Assembly (NCBI RefSeq): GCF_003086695.1
Contig: NZ_CP025999.1
Coordinates: 2,149,680 to 2,213,679 of the forward strand
DNA length: 64,000 nucleotides
DNA from: Stenotrophomonas sp. SAU14A_NAIMI4_8
Lineage (GTDB): Bacteria > Pseudomonadota > Gammaproteobacteria > Xanthomonadales > Xanthomonadaceae
Direction of reading: 5' to 3'
The position numbers and the translations under genes are program-made. Of the stretch, positions 18,313 through 29,131 are shown one piece after another; position 1 is the first letter of the stretch; every line of letters begins with the position of its first letter. Below the pieces are notes generated by a model. The model did not search any database. It saw nothing but the letters and a program-made list of their open reading frames with translations, and was not told the DNA's origin.

Positions 18313-18597
18313 ATGATTCACCACCACCCCCATCCGGGCGAAACTCTCAAGGCCATGGTGTTCGATCCGGTCTCGCTGTCTGTCACCGAGGCCGCCGAGC
18401 GCCTGGTCATGTCGCGTGTTGCGCTGTCCCGTGTCATCAACGGCAAGGCGGGAATCAGTCCCGATCTCGCGATTCGGCTGGAGCTTGCCGGCGTCAGTAC
18501 GGCGGTGTTCTGGATGGGCCTGCAGTCGAACTACGATCTCTGGCTGGCGCGGCAGCGCGCGCAACCGAATGTGCAGTCGCTTGTAGCGGCGCGCTAG
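18313..18597 (+). CDS. higA: HigA-type antitoxin, XRE-family DNA-binding protein
   Basis: The antitoxin neutralises HigB and represses the module. It has 94 residues. The helix-turn-helix is in the middle (SVTEAAERLVMSRVALSRVI, then NGKAGISPDLAIRLE), and the C-terminal part has WMGLQSNYDLWLARQR. The beginning HPGETLKAMVFDP is typical of the VapI/HigA group. GAGG lies just upstream of the ATG, overlapping the higB stop region. Confidence 0.94.
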   Translation: MIHHHPHPGETLKAMVFDPVSLSVTEAAERLVMSRVALSRVINGKAGISPDLAIRLELAGVSTAVFWMGLQSNYDLWLARQRAQPNVQSLVAAR

Positions 18598-18620
18598 CGC
18601 CTGCACTTCGTCGCTGCATC

Positions 18621-18648
18621 AACAAGGGCGGCTTCGGCCGCCCTTGTT
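18621..18648. terminator. Terminator hairpin after higA, near copy of the clpA terminator
   Basis: AACAAGGGCGGC-TTCG-GCCGCCCTTGTT is symmetrical and extends the stem found after clpA by three pairs. It can act on both strands, between higA and the converging exported-protein gene. Confidence 0.85.
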
Positions 18649-18658
18649 GTGCGCCTCA

Positions 18659-19048
18659 TCAGCGGCTGCGCTGGCGCGCCTTCTGCTTGAAGGTGTCGGC
18701 ATCAATGGCTTCAACGCGGGCCACGGTGCACTGCCCGCGGTCGGTCTGCAGCTGGGTGCGCCCGGCCCCGCAGACCTGTCCGGGCTGGCCGTCGGTACTG
18801 AAGGTCAGTTTGCGCGAGTAGGCGGCCTTGGAACAGTCTTCCTGGAAGTGCACCCGATAGTGCGCTTCGCCGTTGCGTAGCAGTACATCGCGCGAGGCGT
18901 TGGCGCGGACCAGTTGCTGGTCGTTGCCCAGTTCAACGCAGTCGCCGGCGCTGGCAGCGGGGGCATCAGCGGCGTTGGCGGTGACAAACAGGGCGCCGGC
19001 AGACAGCGCGGCGGCAGCAATCAGGGCGTGCAGGCGGGGCGTGTTCAT
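18659..19048 (-). CDS. Small exported hypothetical protein
   Basis: The product has 129 residues with a signal peptide cleaved near TANAADA. The mature part has four cysteines (DCVELG, EDCSK, VCGAG, QCTVA) that could form two disulfides. It resembles small periplasmic DUF6491-like proteins of xanthomonads, but I am not certain of the family. The ATG at 19048 is chosen because it begins the signal peptide. A basic tail (KQKARQRSR) ends the protein. Confidence 0.75.
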   Translation of the reverse strand: MNTPRLHALIAAAALSAGALFVTANAADAPAASAGDCVELGNDQQLVRANASRDVLLRNGEAHYRVHFQEDCSKAAYSRKLTFSTDGQPGQVCGAGRTQLQTDRGQCTVARVEAIDADTFKQKARQRSR

Positions 19049-19195
19049 GGCGGGGCAGGGGTGGCGGTCCGGACTGGACCGGGTGCCACGATGCCGCCAT
19101 CGGTACGAATGCGAATCTGCCGCAAGCACGGCTGACCGATGCCACGGTGAGCTCGGTCACGGTGACCTCCGGCAGGGCCGGATGGCAGGCATGAC

Positions 19196-19222
19196 AAAAG
19201 GCCAGCAACCAGGGCAGGCCTT
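19196..19222 (-). terminator. Terminator of infA
   Basis: On the reverse strand AAGGCC pairs with GGCCTT around a 13-base loop and is followed by TTTTGT. It lies about 30 bases past the infA stop. Confidence 0.6.
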
Positions 19223-19249
19223 GTCGGGGTGGCGCAGTGCGCCGACCGC

Positions 19250-19468
19250 TTACTTCATGCGGTAGGTGATACGACCCTTGGTCAGGTCGTACGGGGTCAT
19301 TTCAACCTTGACCCGGTCACCGGTGAGGATGCGGATGTAGTTCTTGCGCATGCGGCCGGAGATGTGGGCGATGATTTCGTGCCCATTTTCCAGGCGAACG
19401 CGGAAAGTGGTGTTCGGCAGCGTCTCGCTGACGGTGCCCTCGAACTCGATGGAATCGTCTTTCGACAT
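19250..19468 (-). CDS. infA: Translation initiation factor IF-1
   Basis: The 72-residue S1/OB-fold protein binds the 30S A site with IF-2 and IF-3. The sequence [20 protein letters not shown], then [20 protein letters not shown] and [12 protein letters not shown], is typical of IF-1. As in E. coli it lies between clpA and aat, on the opposite strand to clpA. Confidence 0.98.
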   Translation of the reverse strand: MSKDDSIEFEGTVSETLPNTTFRVRLENGHEIIAHISGRMRKNYIRILTGDRVKVEMTPYDLTKGRITYRMK

Positions 19469-19554
19469 GTAGTCCTGTGCGGTTCAGAAAACGGCCACGC
19501 TGGGCCTAAGGCGCAGTATTTTACGCGCACTCGCGCCAGCTTGCAAAGTTTGTG

Positions 19555-20295
19555 TTAACCCCCGGCCAGGGCGCGCGCAGGCAGGCGCCCCAGGGCCTGG
19601 GTCCAGGGGCTCTCGCGCCCCGGCTGCTGCACGGCATGGCGCATTTGCTGCAGGAACTCCTGGCGCGGCAGGTGGATCGCGCCCATCCGCAGCAGGTGCG
19701 GGTTCTCCACCTGGGCATCGATCAGCGGCCAGCCCCAATCCTTCAGGGTGGCCGCCAGTGCTGCCAGCGCCACCTTGGAGCCGCCGCTGGCGCCGCTGAA
19801 CATGCTTTCGCCGAAGAACATCTGGCCAATGGCGACACCATAGATGCCGCCGACCAGATCCTGCCGGTCCCAGACCTCGAAGGAGTGGGCAAAGCCCAGG
19901 TCGTGCAGATGGCTGTAGGCGTCCACCATGGCGGGGCTGATCCACGTGCCATCCTGACCGGCCCGGGGCGCCCCGGCGCAGGCGCGCATCACCTGGGTGA
20001 ATGCCGTATCCGCCGTCACTTCCCACGGGCTGGCGCGCAGCTGGCGTCGGAAGCGGCTGGACAGGTGCACGCCATCGGTGCGGAACACCATGCGCGGATC
20101 GGGCGACCACCACAGGATCGGCTCGCCGTCGCTGAACCACGGGAAGATGCCGCCGGCGTAGGCGTTCAGCAGCCGCAGCGGGTGCAGATCGCCGCCCACC
20201 GCCAGCAGCCCATCGGGCTGGCGCAGCGCAGTTTCAGCGGGCGGGAACGGCGCGTCCGGCGCATCGGCCAGGCGCCAGGGCAACTGGCGGGTCAT
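19555..20295 (-). CDS. aat: Aat, leucyl/phenylalanyl-tRNA-protein transferase
   Basis: Aat adds Leu or Phe to proteins with N-terminal Arg or Lys and so creates type 2 N-degrons read by ClpS. The protein has 246 residues, with GGIFPWFSDGEPILWWSPDP, SEVTADTAF-type (WEVTADTAF), GGIYGVAIGQMFFGESMF and NPHLLRMGA segments. The ATG at 20295 is used: an upstream in-frame start would have its first residues encoded by the SMAG repeat at 20326-20349, which is not credible. It lies 57 bases after the FemAB-like gene. Confidence 0.96.
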   Translation of the reverse strand: MTRQLPWRLADAPDAPFPPAETALRQPDGLLAVGGDLHPLRLLNAYAGGIFPWFSDGEPILWWSPDPRMVFRTDGVHLSSRFRRQLRASPWEVTADTAFTQVMRACAGAPRAGQDGTWISPAMVDAYSHLHDLGFAHSFEVWDRQDLVGGIYGVAIGQMFFGESMFSGASGGSKVALAALAATLKDWGWPLIDAQVENPHLLRMGAIHLPRQEFLQQMRHAVQQPGRESPWTQALGRLPARALAGG

Positions 20296-20325
20296 GCCCG
20301 AAGTGTAACGGCCCGCGTAGCCTTG

Positions 20326-20349
20326 GTAGGTGCCAACCTTGGTTGGCAC
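20326..20349 (+). repeat. SMAG palindrome (GTAGGTGCCAACC class)
   Basis: A full 24-base copy lies between the FemAB-like gene and aat. It creates a spurious 5' extension of the aat reading frame. Confidence 0.88.
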
Positions 20350-20352
20350 GCA

Positions 20353-21477
20353 TCACGGCTCGGCGCGGAACGGGCTGTGCGCCTGCAGCGCCTGCTGGTA
20401 TCGCCGCACATCGCGGCGCTCCTGTCTGCACCAGTCCTGCAGAGCCTCAGCAAACTCCGCATCGGCCACCCAATGCCGGCTGCGCACCACCGTAGGCAGG
20501 AACCCCCGCGCCAGCTTGTGCTCGCCTTGCGCGCCGGGCTCGAAACGGCTCAGCCCCTCGCGCAGGCAGTACTCGATGCCCTGGTAGTAGCAGGCCTCGA
20601 AATGCAGGCCGGGCAGGGTGGCGCCACCCCAGTAGCGCCCATACAACGTGTCCCCGCCGCGCAGGCACAGCGCGCCGGCAATCGGCTCGCCGTCCTGCTC
20701 GGCCAGGAACAGCACCAGCCCGCGGCCCAGTGAAATCGCCAGATGGCGCAGGAAGGCCTCGGTCAGCGCCGGCGCGTTGCCATATTCCAGGAAGGTCTGC
20801 AGATAGAAGCGGTACATCGCCTGCAGGTCGGCGCGGCTGGCCTCGTCACCATGTACCACGCGGAAGCTGATGCCCTGGCGGGTGACCTTGGCCCGTTCCT
20901 GGCGGATGTTCTTGCGGTGCTTGTGGTTCATCGCCCCCAGGAACTGCTCGAAGGTGGTCCAGTCACCCGGGTTTTGCCATTGGAACTGGATGTCTTCGCG
21001 CAGCAGCCAGTCGTCGCTGAAGGCGGCCTCATCGCGGGCGGTGTGGAAATTGATGTGTGCCGAAGAGACCTGCAGTGACGCCAGATGCCCACGTAGCGCC
21101 TCCAGCAGATCGCCGCGCACCGAATCGTGACGGGCCAGCAGGCGTGGGCCGCTGACGGGCGAGTAGGGCACCGCCCCCAGCCATTTCGGGTAGTAGTCGC
21201 GGCCATGGCGGGCGTAGGCATTGGCCCAGGCATGGTCGAACACGAACTCGCCGTGCGAATTGGTCTTCAGGTAGCCCGGAATGGCGCCGACCAGCGTGTC
21301 GCCCTCCCATAGCGTGAAGTGCTGCGGCTGCCAGCCCCAGTCCTCGCGCAGGCAGCCATGTTCTTCAAGCCCGGCCAGGAAGGCGTGGGTGACGAATGGA
21401 TTGCGGCCGTCGTGCAGGGCGTCCCAGTCGGTGGCGGGAATGGCCTGCAGGGAGTCGAGGAAGCGAAGGGAAGGCAT
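20353..21477 (-). CDS. FemAB-like GNAT-fold acyltransferase (DUF482 / COG3146)
   Basis: The protein has 374 residues. The segments FVTHAFLAGLEEHG near residue 28, MNHKHRKNIRQERAKV in the middle, and RGDTLYGRYWG-like (LCLRGGDTLYGRYWG) followed by FEACYYQGIEYCL match the DUF482 family. Members are predicted N-acyltransferases related to FemAB peptidyltransferases; the natural substrate is unknown. The gene is upstream of aat on the same strand, so both deal with aminoacyl or acyl transfer, which may be coincidence. Confidence 0.85.
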   Translation of the reverse strand: MPSLRFLDSLQAIPATDWDALHDGRNPFVTHAFLAGLEEHGCLREDWGWQPQHFTLWEGDTLVGAIPGYLKTNSHGEFVFDHAWANAYARHGRDYYPKWLGAVPYSPVSGPRLLARHDSVRGDLLEALRGHLASLQVSSAHINFHTARDEAAFSDDWLLREDIQFQWQNPGDWTTFEQFLGAMNHKHRKNIRQERAKVTRQGISFRVVHGDEASRADLQAMYRFYLQTFLEYGNAPALTEAFLRHLAISLGRGLVLFLAEQDGEPIAGALCLRGGDTLYGRYWGGATLPGLHFEACYYQGIEYCLREGLSRFEPGAQGEHKLARGFLPTVVRSRHWVADAEFAEALQDWCRQERRDVRRYQQALQAHSPFRAEP

Positions 21478-21751
21478 GGAAGCAAGGATACGGCAGGCAG
21501 TGTGCGATCGGAGTCCATGCGTGGATCGCTAGATGCGAATGGACTGCCGCCACGACGCAAGTAGCATGCACGCTCTGATCGGCGCAGGGCGCGTACAGGG
21601 CCCTTGCGCCAGCGACGGGCGCATTCGGCTTGAGGATTGGCTCAATGGCCGCATTTGGCGCATTTCGCAGCGCATCCCCTTTGGACGCTCGGCAGTGTTC
21701 TTTGTGCACGCCACACGTAGCGCGCTCACAAAGGACATCAAAGGACTTGAT

Positions 21752-23290
21752 ATGAACTGCATGCGGATACTCCGGCTTCTTGGGCTGGTTTGGCTTGTCA
21801 CCTGCGCTCCGGCGTGGTCGACGGAAACCGACAACGGGCGAATGCCTTCCATGGTGGCCGATACAGCCCTGGACCTGCTTTTGACGCGGGAGGCGCAGGA
21901 CATCCTTAATCGCCATCAGTTACGCGCTAGGCGACCATTGTCAGCGTCGGTGGATGCTTCGGTGGACATCCAGCAGAGGAAGCTGTCCATCAGGTTCGGT
22001 CCCGGCGTGCTGCCGATGCAGGACGATCATTCGCTCGAGGAAATGGAACAACGCATGAGGAACACCTTGGAGGCACGAGCACTCCAGGCGGGCGTAGGCG
22101 AGGTCGAAACGGAAGTTCTCTATGAGGGGAAGCTCTACTGGGAGCATTTCCCCCGGGATCCAGCGACGTCAATGCGGGCCAGTCATGCACAAGCGGGCGA
22201 TTCCGTGCTTGTCTCGGCCAGTCATGGTTTGTTGCGAGTGCATCCTGGGCTGGAATGGGAGTTTCAGCGGCCAGAAAGCAATGGCCTCCTGGAAGACCTG
22301 GTCACGCCGGCCTATGCCGAAGAGCTACAAGCCCTGCTACAGGAGCGTGGCGGACTGGTCGTGCATCAAGCCCGCAGGGACAGTGGCGCCATACACCCGG
22401 AGTCGGAGCGTCCGTGGCCCCAGATGTCTGCCCGGTACCACCTGAAGGATCTTCTGCCTGAGCGGACAGACATCTGGAATCACTTTGCCACCAGTACTGC
22501 CACCGACAGGGAGGTGTTTGACGATATTCGCGCGCGACCTTACTACGCCAACCACCTGGGTGTTGGTGGATTGCTCAGTATTCATACCAATGCAGATGTC
22601 CCGGGCGTCGCTCGTGGGGCGCGGGTCTACTATCACGCAAGTAAACCTGGGGATCGCCTGCTTGCGGACCTAGCGCTTTGCTACATGAAGGAGATCATTA
22701 CTGCACAGGACGGCTATGCTGACTTTCCCGTGCCCGCGGCGGGTACCGCAGCAGGACACGGCGAAAACAGCTTCGCGAGCATGCCTTCCGTCGTCGTGGA
22801 GGTGGCGTTCCATACCAATCCCATAGATGCGCAGGCACTGCAGGATCCCCTGTTTCGTGCAGCTTCCATGAAAGGTGTGGAGAAGGGATACCGGATGTTT
22901 CGCGAGGGAAAGGGCTGCGTCCCATTAAAGGCCGATCCGATTCAGGGGATTCAACTGCCCCAAGGTGGCTCTCAGCAGGTGGATGTCGTCTTCGAGGGCT
23001 ACCCACAGTATCCAATTGAACTGGTGACTACAAACGTAGGCTGCCCGCCAGGCTGGGCCTGCGCCGATGGTCGGGTGCGAATCGAGACGCCGGATGCCAA
23101 GCCAAGCAAGATCACGCTGCGCTGCGACAGCGCGGGCAGTGCCCCCGTTCTCTGGGATACACAAGTCGTGGATGCCGATGGGGTGAAGTCGGCACCCGTC
23201 CGCCACTGGGTGCAGTGCATCCGCGGGTCGCGAGACTCAGTTGTGAGCCCGGGAGTTGAAATCGATTTGGGTGCTGCAACGGCGGGGTAA
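21752..23290 (+). CDS. Exported N-acetylmuramoyl-L-alanine amidase (Amidase_3 type)
   Basis: This is a predicted zinc amidase that cleaves the bond between MurNAc and the stem peptide. The 512-residue product has a signal peptide (cleavage near APAWS). The catalytic fold has VSASHG (residues 154-159) for the first zinc His, a Glu in the following helix, SIHTNA (about 275-281), and VVEVAFHTNP (about 347-356) with the catalytic Glu. The C-terminal 130 residues form a Cys-containing module of unknown role. AAAGGAC lies six bases before the ATG. Base composition is less GC-rich than the neighbours, suggesting acquisition. A broken copy of its C-terminus follows. Confidence 0.85.
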   Translation: MNCMRILRLLGLVWLVTCAPAWSTETDNGRMPSMVADTALDLLLTREAQDILNRHQLRARRPLSASVDASVDIQQRKLSIRFGPGVLPMQDDHSLEEMEQRMRNTLEARALQAGVGEVETEVLYEGKLYWEHFPRDPATSMRASHAQAGDSVLVSASHGLLRVHPGLEWEFQRPESNGLLEDLVTPAYAEELQALLQERGGLVVHQARRDSGAIHPESERPWPQMSARYHLKDLLPERTDIWNHFATSTATDREVFDDIRARPYYANHLGVGGLLSIHTNADVPGVARGARVYYHASKPGDRLLADLALCYMKEIITAQDGYADFPVPAAGTAAGHGENSFASMPSVVVEVAFHTNPIDAQALQDPLFRAASMKGVEKGYRMFREGKGCVPLKADPIQGIQLPQGGSQQVDVVFEGYPQYPIELVTTNVGCPPGWACADGRVRIETPDAKPSKITLRCDSAGSAPVLWDTQVVDADGVKSAPVRHWVQCIRGSRDSVVSPGVEIDLGAATAG

Positions 23291-23314
23291 CGCGCGATCG
23301 ACGGCGGGAGAGCG

Positions 23315-23518
23315 GTGAAGATCGATTCGCCAGACCAGCACAGCAGGATGAAACTCAGCTGTGGTCGCAACAGCGTGGGAACGCTTGGTTGGGAAACGCA
23401 TGTGGTGGATGCCGACGGGGTCAAGACCCAGCCGGTACCTCACACCGTTCGTTGCGTTGCCGTGGGTAGTCCTGACGTGAGCGCCTTGGCCCGAAACGTT
23501 GCTGGCCTGGCGCAGTAA
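23315..23518 (+). pseudogene. Remnant duplicate of the amidase C-terminal end
   Basis: The frame encodes about 67 residues that align with the last 60 of the upstream amidase: both have LxC, then W-[DE]-T-x-VVDADGVK-[ST], then P-x-H-x-V-x-C. The remainder of the second gene is missing, and there is no signal sequence. It looks like what is left of a tandem paralogue or of a C-terminal repeat module cut off by an early stop. Confidence 0.65.
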
Positions 23519-23522
23519 ACGA

Positions 23523-23550
23523 AAAGGCCGGCGCTTTCGCGCCGGCCTTT
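23523..23550. terminator. Bidirectional terminator between the amidase remnant and trxB
   Basis: AAAAGGCCGGCGC-TTTC-GCGCCGGCCTTT is a strong stem with A and T tails on the two sides, placed between converging genes. Confidence 0.85.
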
Positions 23551-23564
23551 GTCTTGCATGGTCC

Positions 23565-23587
23565 AGTCGAGCATGGCTCGACTCTAC
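23565..23587 (-). repeat. SMAG palindrome (GTAGAGTCGAGC class)
   Basis: A single reverse copy with an ATGG loop ends in CTAC, 11 bases from the trxB stop codon. Confidence 0.85.
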
Positions 23588-23598
23588 AACCTGGCCGG

Positions 23599-24663
<1,065 letters not shown>

Positions 24664-24802
24664 TCAAGCCGATGAACAGAACGCGGTCGCCCACGGGCGG
24701 ATTGACGCCGTTCTGGCGCCCGTTCGGCTGCGGTGACTGAAAACTGACGCCGTGTCGTTTATTATCAACCACTAACAGCGCATTCCAAAGGTATGGTCTA
24801 AG

Positions 24803-27163
24803 GTGGCGAAGCAGGTGCCCGAACGCTCCAAGTCCGACGACAGCAAGGCGTCGCGTCGCACGGCGGCCGCGGCAACGACCGACAATCCACGGCGCCAGCG
24901 CCTGTGGCGCGACCTGGGGCTGATCGCGATCGCTCCGGCGCTGCTGTACCTGGCCGCCAGTCTCTTTACCTATTCAGCCAGTGATCCCGGTTGGTCGCAC
25001 ACCGGCAGCGTGGTCGCCCCCGTGCACAACATGGGCGGCCGTGCCGGCGCCTGGATTGCCGATGTGCTGCTGCAGTTGTTCGGCTACATCGCCTTCCTGC
25101 TGCCGGTGGTGCTGGGCGCCCTGTCGTGGATCGCAATGTTCGGGCTCAAGCGCGAAGCCAAGGGCGACAACGACCTGGACCCGGCCTTGCGCCTGGTCGG
25201 CCTGGTCGGCTTCCTGATTGCCGGCACCGGCTTCCTGCACGTGCGCCTGTTCAGTGGTGATGTGTCCAGCGCCGGCGGCATCCTCGGCAAGCTGGTGGGC
25301 AATTCGCTCACCGTGGGCTTCGGCGCGCTGGGCGCCAATCTGTTCGTGCTGGTGCTGCTGTTGGCCTCGATCACCCTGGCCACCGGTCTGTCGTGGTTTG
25401 CGGTGATGGAAAAGATCGGCCGCGGCGTGATGTCGCTGGCGCCGTTGCTGGAGCGCAAGAAGGAACAGGCCACCGAATGGAAGCAGACCCGCGCCCTGCG
25501 TGAGGAGCGGCAGGAAGTGCGCAAGGCCGATGCCGAAGTGCGCGCCAAGCGCGAGCCGGTGAAGATCGAGCCGCGCCCGGAGCCGGTGATCGAGAAGAGC
25601 GACCGGGCCAAGCGTGACAACCAGATTCCCATGTTCCGTGGCGTCAATGGCGACGGCTCGGACCTGCCGCCGCTGGCGCTGCTGGATGACCCCAAGCCGC
25701 AGCCCAAGGGCTACGACGAGGAAACGCTGGAAACCCTGTCGCGGCAGATCGAGTTCAAGCTGAAGGACTTCCGCATCGATGCGCAGGTGGTCGGCGCCTA
25801 TCCGGGTCCGGTCATCACCCGCTTCGAGATCGAGCCGGCGCCGGGCATCAAGGTCAGCCAGATCAGCTCGCTGGACAAGGACATCGCCCGCGGCCTGTCG
25901 GTGAAGTCGGTGCGTGTGGTCGATGTGATTCCGGGCAAGTCGGTGATCGGCCTGGAAATCCCCAATGTCACCCGCGAAATGATCTTCCTTTCCGAGCTGC
26001 TGCGCTCAAAGGAATACGACAAGGCGGCCAGCGTGCTGACCTTGGCGCTGGGCAAGGACATCGCCGGCCGGCCCACCGTGGCCGACCTGGCGCGCATGCC
26101 GCACCTGCTGGTGGCCGGTACCACCGGCTCGGGCAAGTCGGTGGCGGTCAACGCCATGGTGCTCAGCCTGCTGTACAAGGGCTCGCCGAAAGACCTGCGC
26201 ATGCTGATGATCGACCCGAAGATGCTGGAACTGAGCGTCTACCAGGGCATTCCGCATCTGCTGGCGCCGGTGGTCACCGACATGAAGGAGGCCGCCAACG
26301 GCCTGCGCTGGTGCGTGGCCGAAATGGAGCGCCGCTACAAGCTGATGAGCGCGGTGGGCGTGCGCAACCTGGCCGGCTTCAACAAGAAGGTGAAGGACGC
26401 CGAGGACGCCGGCCAGCCGCTGATGGACCCGCTGTTCAGGCCCAACCCGGAACTGGGCGAGGCGCCGCGCCCGCTGGAAACCCTGCCGTTCATCGTCATC
26501 TTCATCGACGAATTCGCCGACATGATGATGATCGTCGGCAAGAAGGTGGAAGAGCTGATCGCCCGCCTGGCACAGAAGGCGCGTGCGGCCGGCATCCACT
26601 TGATCCTGGCGACCCAGCGCCCGTCGGTGGACGTGATCACCGGCCTGATCAAGGCCAACATCCCCACCCGCATTGCCTTCCAGGTCAGCTCGAAGATCGA
26701 TTCGCGCACCATCCTGGACCAGTCCGGTGCCGAAACCCTGCTCGGCCACGGCGACATGCTGTACCTGCCGCCGGGCACGGCCATGCCCGAGCGCGTGCAC
26801 GGTGCGTTCGTGTCCGACGATGAAGTGCACCGCGTGGTCGAGCACCTGAAGGCGATGGGCCCGGCCGACTACATCGAGGGCGTGCTGGACGAAGTGCAGA
26901 CCCTGGGCGATGGCGTGGTGGTGGGTGCCACCGGCCTGCCGGAAACCAGCGCGGCCGGCGACGAATCCGACCCGCTGTACGACGAGGCCCTGCGCGTGGT
27001 GACCGAAACCCGCCGCGCCTCCATTTCCGGTGTGCAGCGGCGCCTGAAGATCGGCTACAACCGCGCGGCACGCCTGATCGAGGCCATGGAAGCGGCCGGT
27101 GTGGTCAGCGCGCCCGAACACAACGGCGACCGCACGGTGCTGGCACCGCCGCCGCCGAAGTAA
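24803..27163 (+). CDS. ftsK: FtsK, septal DNA translocase
   Basis: FtsK pumps DNA at the division septum and activates XerCD recombination. The 786-residue protein has an N-terminal membrane domain with four hydrophobic segments (about 34-205), a short linker, and the motor domain with Walker A ([16 protein letters not shown]) and Walker B ([13 protein letters not shown]). A C-terminal gamma winged helix follows ([20 protein letters not shown]) that reads KOPS/FRS-type sites. The linker is short compared with E. coli FtsK (1329 residues), as in most other bacteria. The start is GTG at 24803; AAAGG is 11 bases upstream. Confidence 0.96.
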   Translation: MAKQVPERSKSDDSKASRRTAAAATTDNPRRQRLWRDLGLIAIAPALLYLAASLFTYSASDPGWSHTGSVVAPVHNMGGRAGAWIADVLLQLFGYIAFLLPVVLGALSWIAMFGLKREAKGDNDLDPALRLVGLVGFLIAGTGFLHVRLFSGDVSSAGGILGKLVGNSLTVGFGALGANLFVLVLLLASITLATGLSWFAVMEKIGRGVMSLAPLLERKKEQATEWKQTRALREERQEVRKADAEVRAKREPVKIEPRPEPVIEKSDRAKRDNQIPMFRGVNGDGSDLPPLALLDDPKPQPKGYDEETLETLSRQIEFKLKDFRIDAQVVGAYPGPVITRFEIEPAPGIKVSQISSLDKDIARGLSVKSVRVVDVIPGKSVIGLEIPNVTREMIFLSELLRSKEYDKAASVLTLALGKDIAGRPTVADLARMPHLLVAGTTGSGKSVAVNAMVLSLLYKGSPKDLRMLMIDPKMLELSVYQGIPHLLAPVVTDMKEAANGLRWCVAEMERRYKLMSAVGVRNLAGFNKKVKDAEDAGQPLMDPLFRPNPELGEAPRPLETLPFIVIFIDEFADMMMIVGKKVEELIARLAQKARAAGIHLILATQRPSVDVITGLIKANIPTRIAFQVSSKIDSRTILDQSGAETLLGHGDMLYLPPGTAMPERVHGAFVSDDEVHRVVEHLKAMGPADYIEGVLDEVQTLGDGVVVGATGLPETSAAGDESDPLYDEALRVVTETRRASISGVQRRLKIGYNRAARLIEAMEAAGVVSAPEHNGDRTVLAPPPPK

Positions 27164-27199
27164 GCCCCGCCACCGCCACCACGTCCAAGGAACCGACGC

Positions 27200-29131
27200 A
27201 TGCATCGACTTCTTCCCCGCGTGCTGGCGCTGGCCTGCGCGCTGGCGGTCGGCCCCGCTCTGGCTGACGCCGGCGTGCCGCAGCCGGCGCCGCCGTCCAC
27301 CAGCAGCGATGCCGAGGCCAGCAACAACTTCAGCTTCGTGCGCTATCGCGCCGACTACCAGGTGCGTGCCGACGCCGGCAACATCCAGACCGAAACCTAC
27401 GAAATTCTGCTCAAGACCAAGGCGGCGGTGGAGCAGTTCAGCCAGGTGCGGCTGAGCTACAGCGAGAAGATGGAAACGCTGGAGGTGGTGAGCGCCTACA
27501 CGCTCACCGCCGACGGCCAGCGCCGCGACGTGCCGGCCGACCGCATCTATACCCAGGAAAGCTATTCCAGCGCCGCGGCCGCCATGTATGCCGACCGCAA
27601 GGTGCGGGTGATCGTGTTCCCCAACCTGGCGCCGGGCACGCGGCTGTTCTACCAGGTGCGGCGCACCCAGCTGACGCCGTATTTCCCGGGCTACTTCGGG
27701 CTGTGGGAAACCTTCAATGTGTTCACCCAGTACGACGATGCCGAAGTGACCCTGAGCGCGCCGGCCAACCTGCCCATGTACGTGGACAGCCGGGGCGTGC
27801 AGGGCAGCGACCGCCCGCAGGTGAAGAACGGCCAGGCGCAGTGGCGCTGGCGCTACCAGCGGCGCGAACCGATGCAGGCGCAGAACTGGTCGGCGGCGGT
27901 GTGGGAGTTTGGCCCGAACATCATGGCCAGCACCTACAAGGACTGGGCGCAGATGGGCCGTGCCTACCAGCTGAAGGCGGGGGAGGCGGCACAGGTGACC
28001 CCGCAGATCCAGGCCCTGGCCGATGAAGTGGCCGCCGGCATCAGCGACCGCAAGGCACAGGCCGATGCGCTGTACCGCTGGGTGGCGCAGAACATCCGCT
28101 ACGTGGCGGTCTACCTGGGCAATGGTGGGCTGGAGCCGAACAGCGCGCAGAGCATCCTGGACAACCACTATGGCGACTGCAAGGACCACGTGGCGATCCT
28201 GGAAGCGCTGCTGGCGGCCAAGGGCATTGCCAGCTCGCCGGTGCTGATCGGCGCCGGTGGCGGGCCGACCCTGCCGAAGATTCCGGTGCTGGGCCGCTTC
28301 AACCACGCCATCACCTACGTGCCCGAATTCGATCTGTACCTGGATTCGACCAGCGCCTGGGCGCGTTTCGGCCAGTTGCCCGATGGTGATCTGGGCGCGC
28401 CGGTACTGCACACGCGCACTGCCAGCGTGGCGCGCACCCCGGCCAACGACCCGCAGCGCAATGCCACAGTGATGGACGTGCGCTTCACCTTCGATGCGCA
28501 GGGCAACCTGCGTGGCGAGACCGTGCCGCAGCTGGGCGACAACGCCGAGATCGGCATGCGCGCGCAGTTCGCCCAGCTCAATGCGCAGAACCGCGCACGG
28601 GCAGAGGAGTCGATCATGGCCGCGTCCGGTTTCGATGGCCGCGGGCAGCTGCAGCTGCAGGGCGTGCCGGTCGACCTGACCCGGCCGTTCGGCTACCGCA
28701 TGGCGTTCCAGGCCGAGGACTACGTCGACTTCGCCGTGGCCGGCGGCATGGCTGTGCCCGATCCGCCCGGGGGTGAATCGGTGCGCGGGCTGTACGCAAG
28801 CGCGTCGGCGCCGGACAACCAGACCCCGTTCTACTGCAATGCCAGCCTGCGCGAGGAAACCTATCGCCTGCAGTTCCCGGACAACGCGCCGATCATCGCC
28901 ATTCCGGCCAGCCAGCGCTTCACCAATGCGGCCGGCGACTACCGCGTGGACTGGAGCCGCAACGGCCAGGAAGTGACCGTGCACCACCGCCTGCAGCAGA
29001 ACGCGGTGCGCGGCCCGCAGGCGCTGTGCCAGCCGCAGGACTATGCCGCGTTCCGGGCGCTGTACCGGGAAGTGCGCCGCGGCTTCCGTGGCCAAGTGCT
29101 GTACGGCAGATTGCCGACCGGCGGCAACTGA
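27200..29131 (+). CDS. Exported DUF3857 / transglutaminase-like protein
   Basis: The protein has 643 residues with a signal peptide ending near ALADA. An N-terminal DUF3857 beta domain (about 40-230) is followed by a transglutaminase-like core with the catalytic Cys in NHYGDCKDHVAILEALL and a His in RFNHAITYV. A C-terminal DUF2569/DUF3858-like region with an extracellular beta fold follows. Its enzymatic role is unknown in this family. It stands between ftsK and lolA, which are neighbours in E. coli, so it is an addition. It lies 36 bases from ftsK. Confidence 0.85.
   Translation: MHRLLPRVLALACALAVGPALADAGVPQPAPPSTSSDAEASNNFSFVRYRADYQVRADAGNIQTETYEILLKTKAAVEQFSQVRLSYSEKMETLEVVSAYTLTADGQRRDVPADRIYTQESYSSAAAAMYADRKVRVIVFPNLAPGTRLFYQVRRTQLTPYFPGYFGLWETFNVFTQYDDAEVTLSAPANLPMYVDSRGVQGSDRPQVKNGQAQWRWRYQRREPMQAQNWSAAVWEFGPNIMASTYKDWAQMGRAYQLKAGEAAQVTPQIQALADEVAAGISDRKAQADALYRWVAQNIRYVAVYLGNGGLEPNSAQSILDNHYGDCKDHVAILEALLAAKGIASSPVLIGAGGGPTLPKIPVLGRFNHAITYVPEFDLYLDSTSAWARFGQLPDGDLGAPVLHTRTASVARTPANDPQRNATVMDVRFTFDAQGNLRGETVPQLGDNAEIGMRAQFAQLNAQNRARAEESIMAASGFDGRGQLQLQGVPVDLTRPFGYRMAFQAEDYVDFAVAGGMAVPDPPGGESVRGLYASASAPDNQTPFYCNASLREETYRLQFPDNAPIIAIPASQRFTNAAGDYRVDWSRNGQEVTVHHRLQQNAVRGPQALCQPQDYAAFRALYREVRRGFRGQVLYGRLPTGGN

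Noticed and set aside
20296..20349. N-terminal extension of aat
   Set aside because: The extension is encoded by a SMAG palindrome, and the ATG at 20295 gives the family's normal start.
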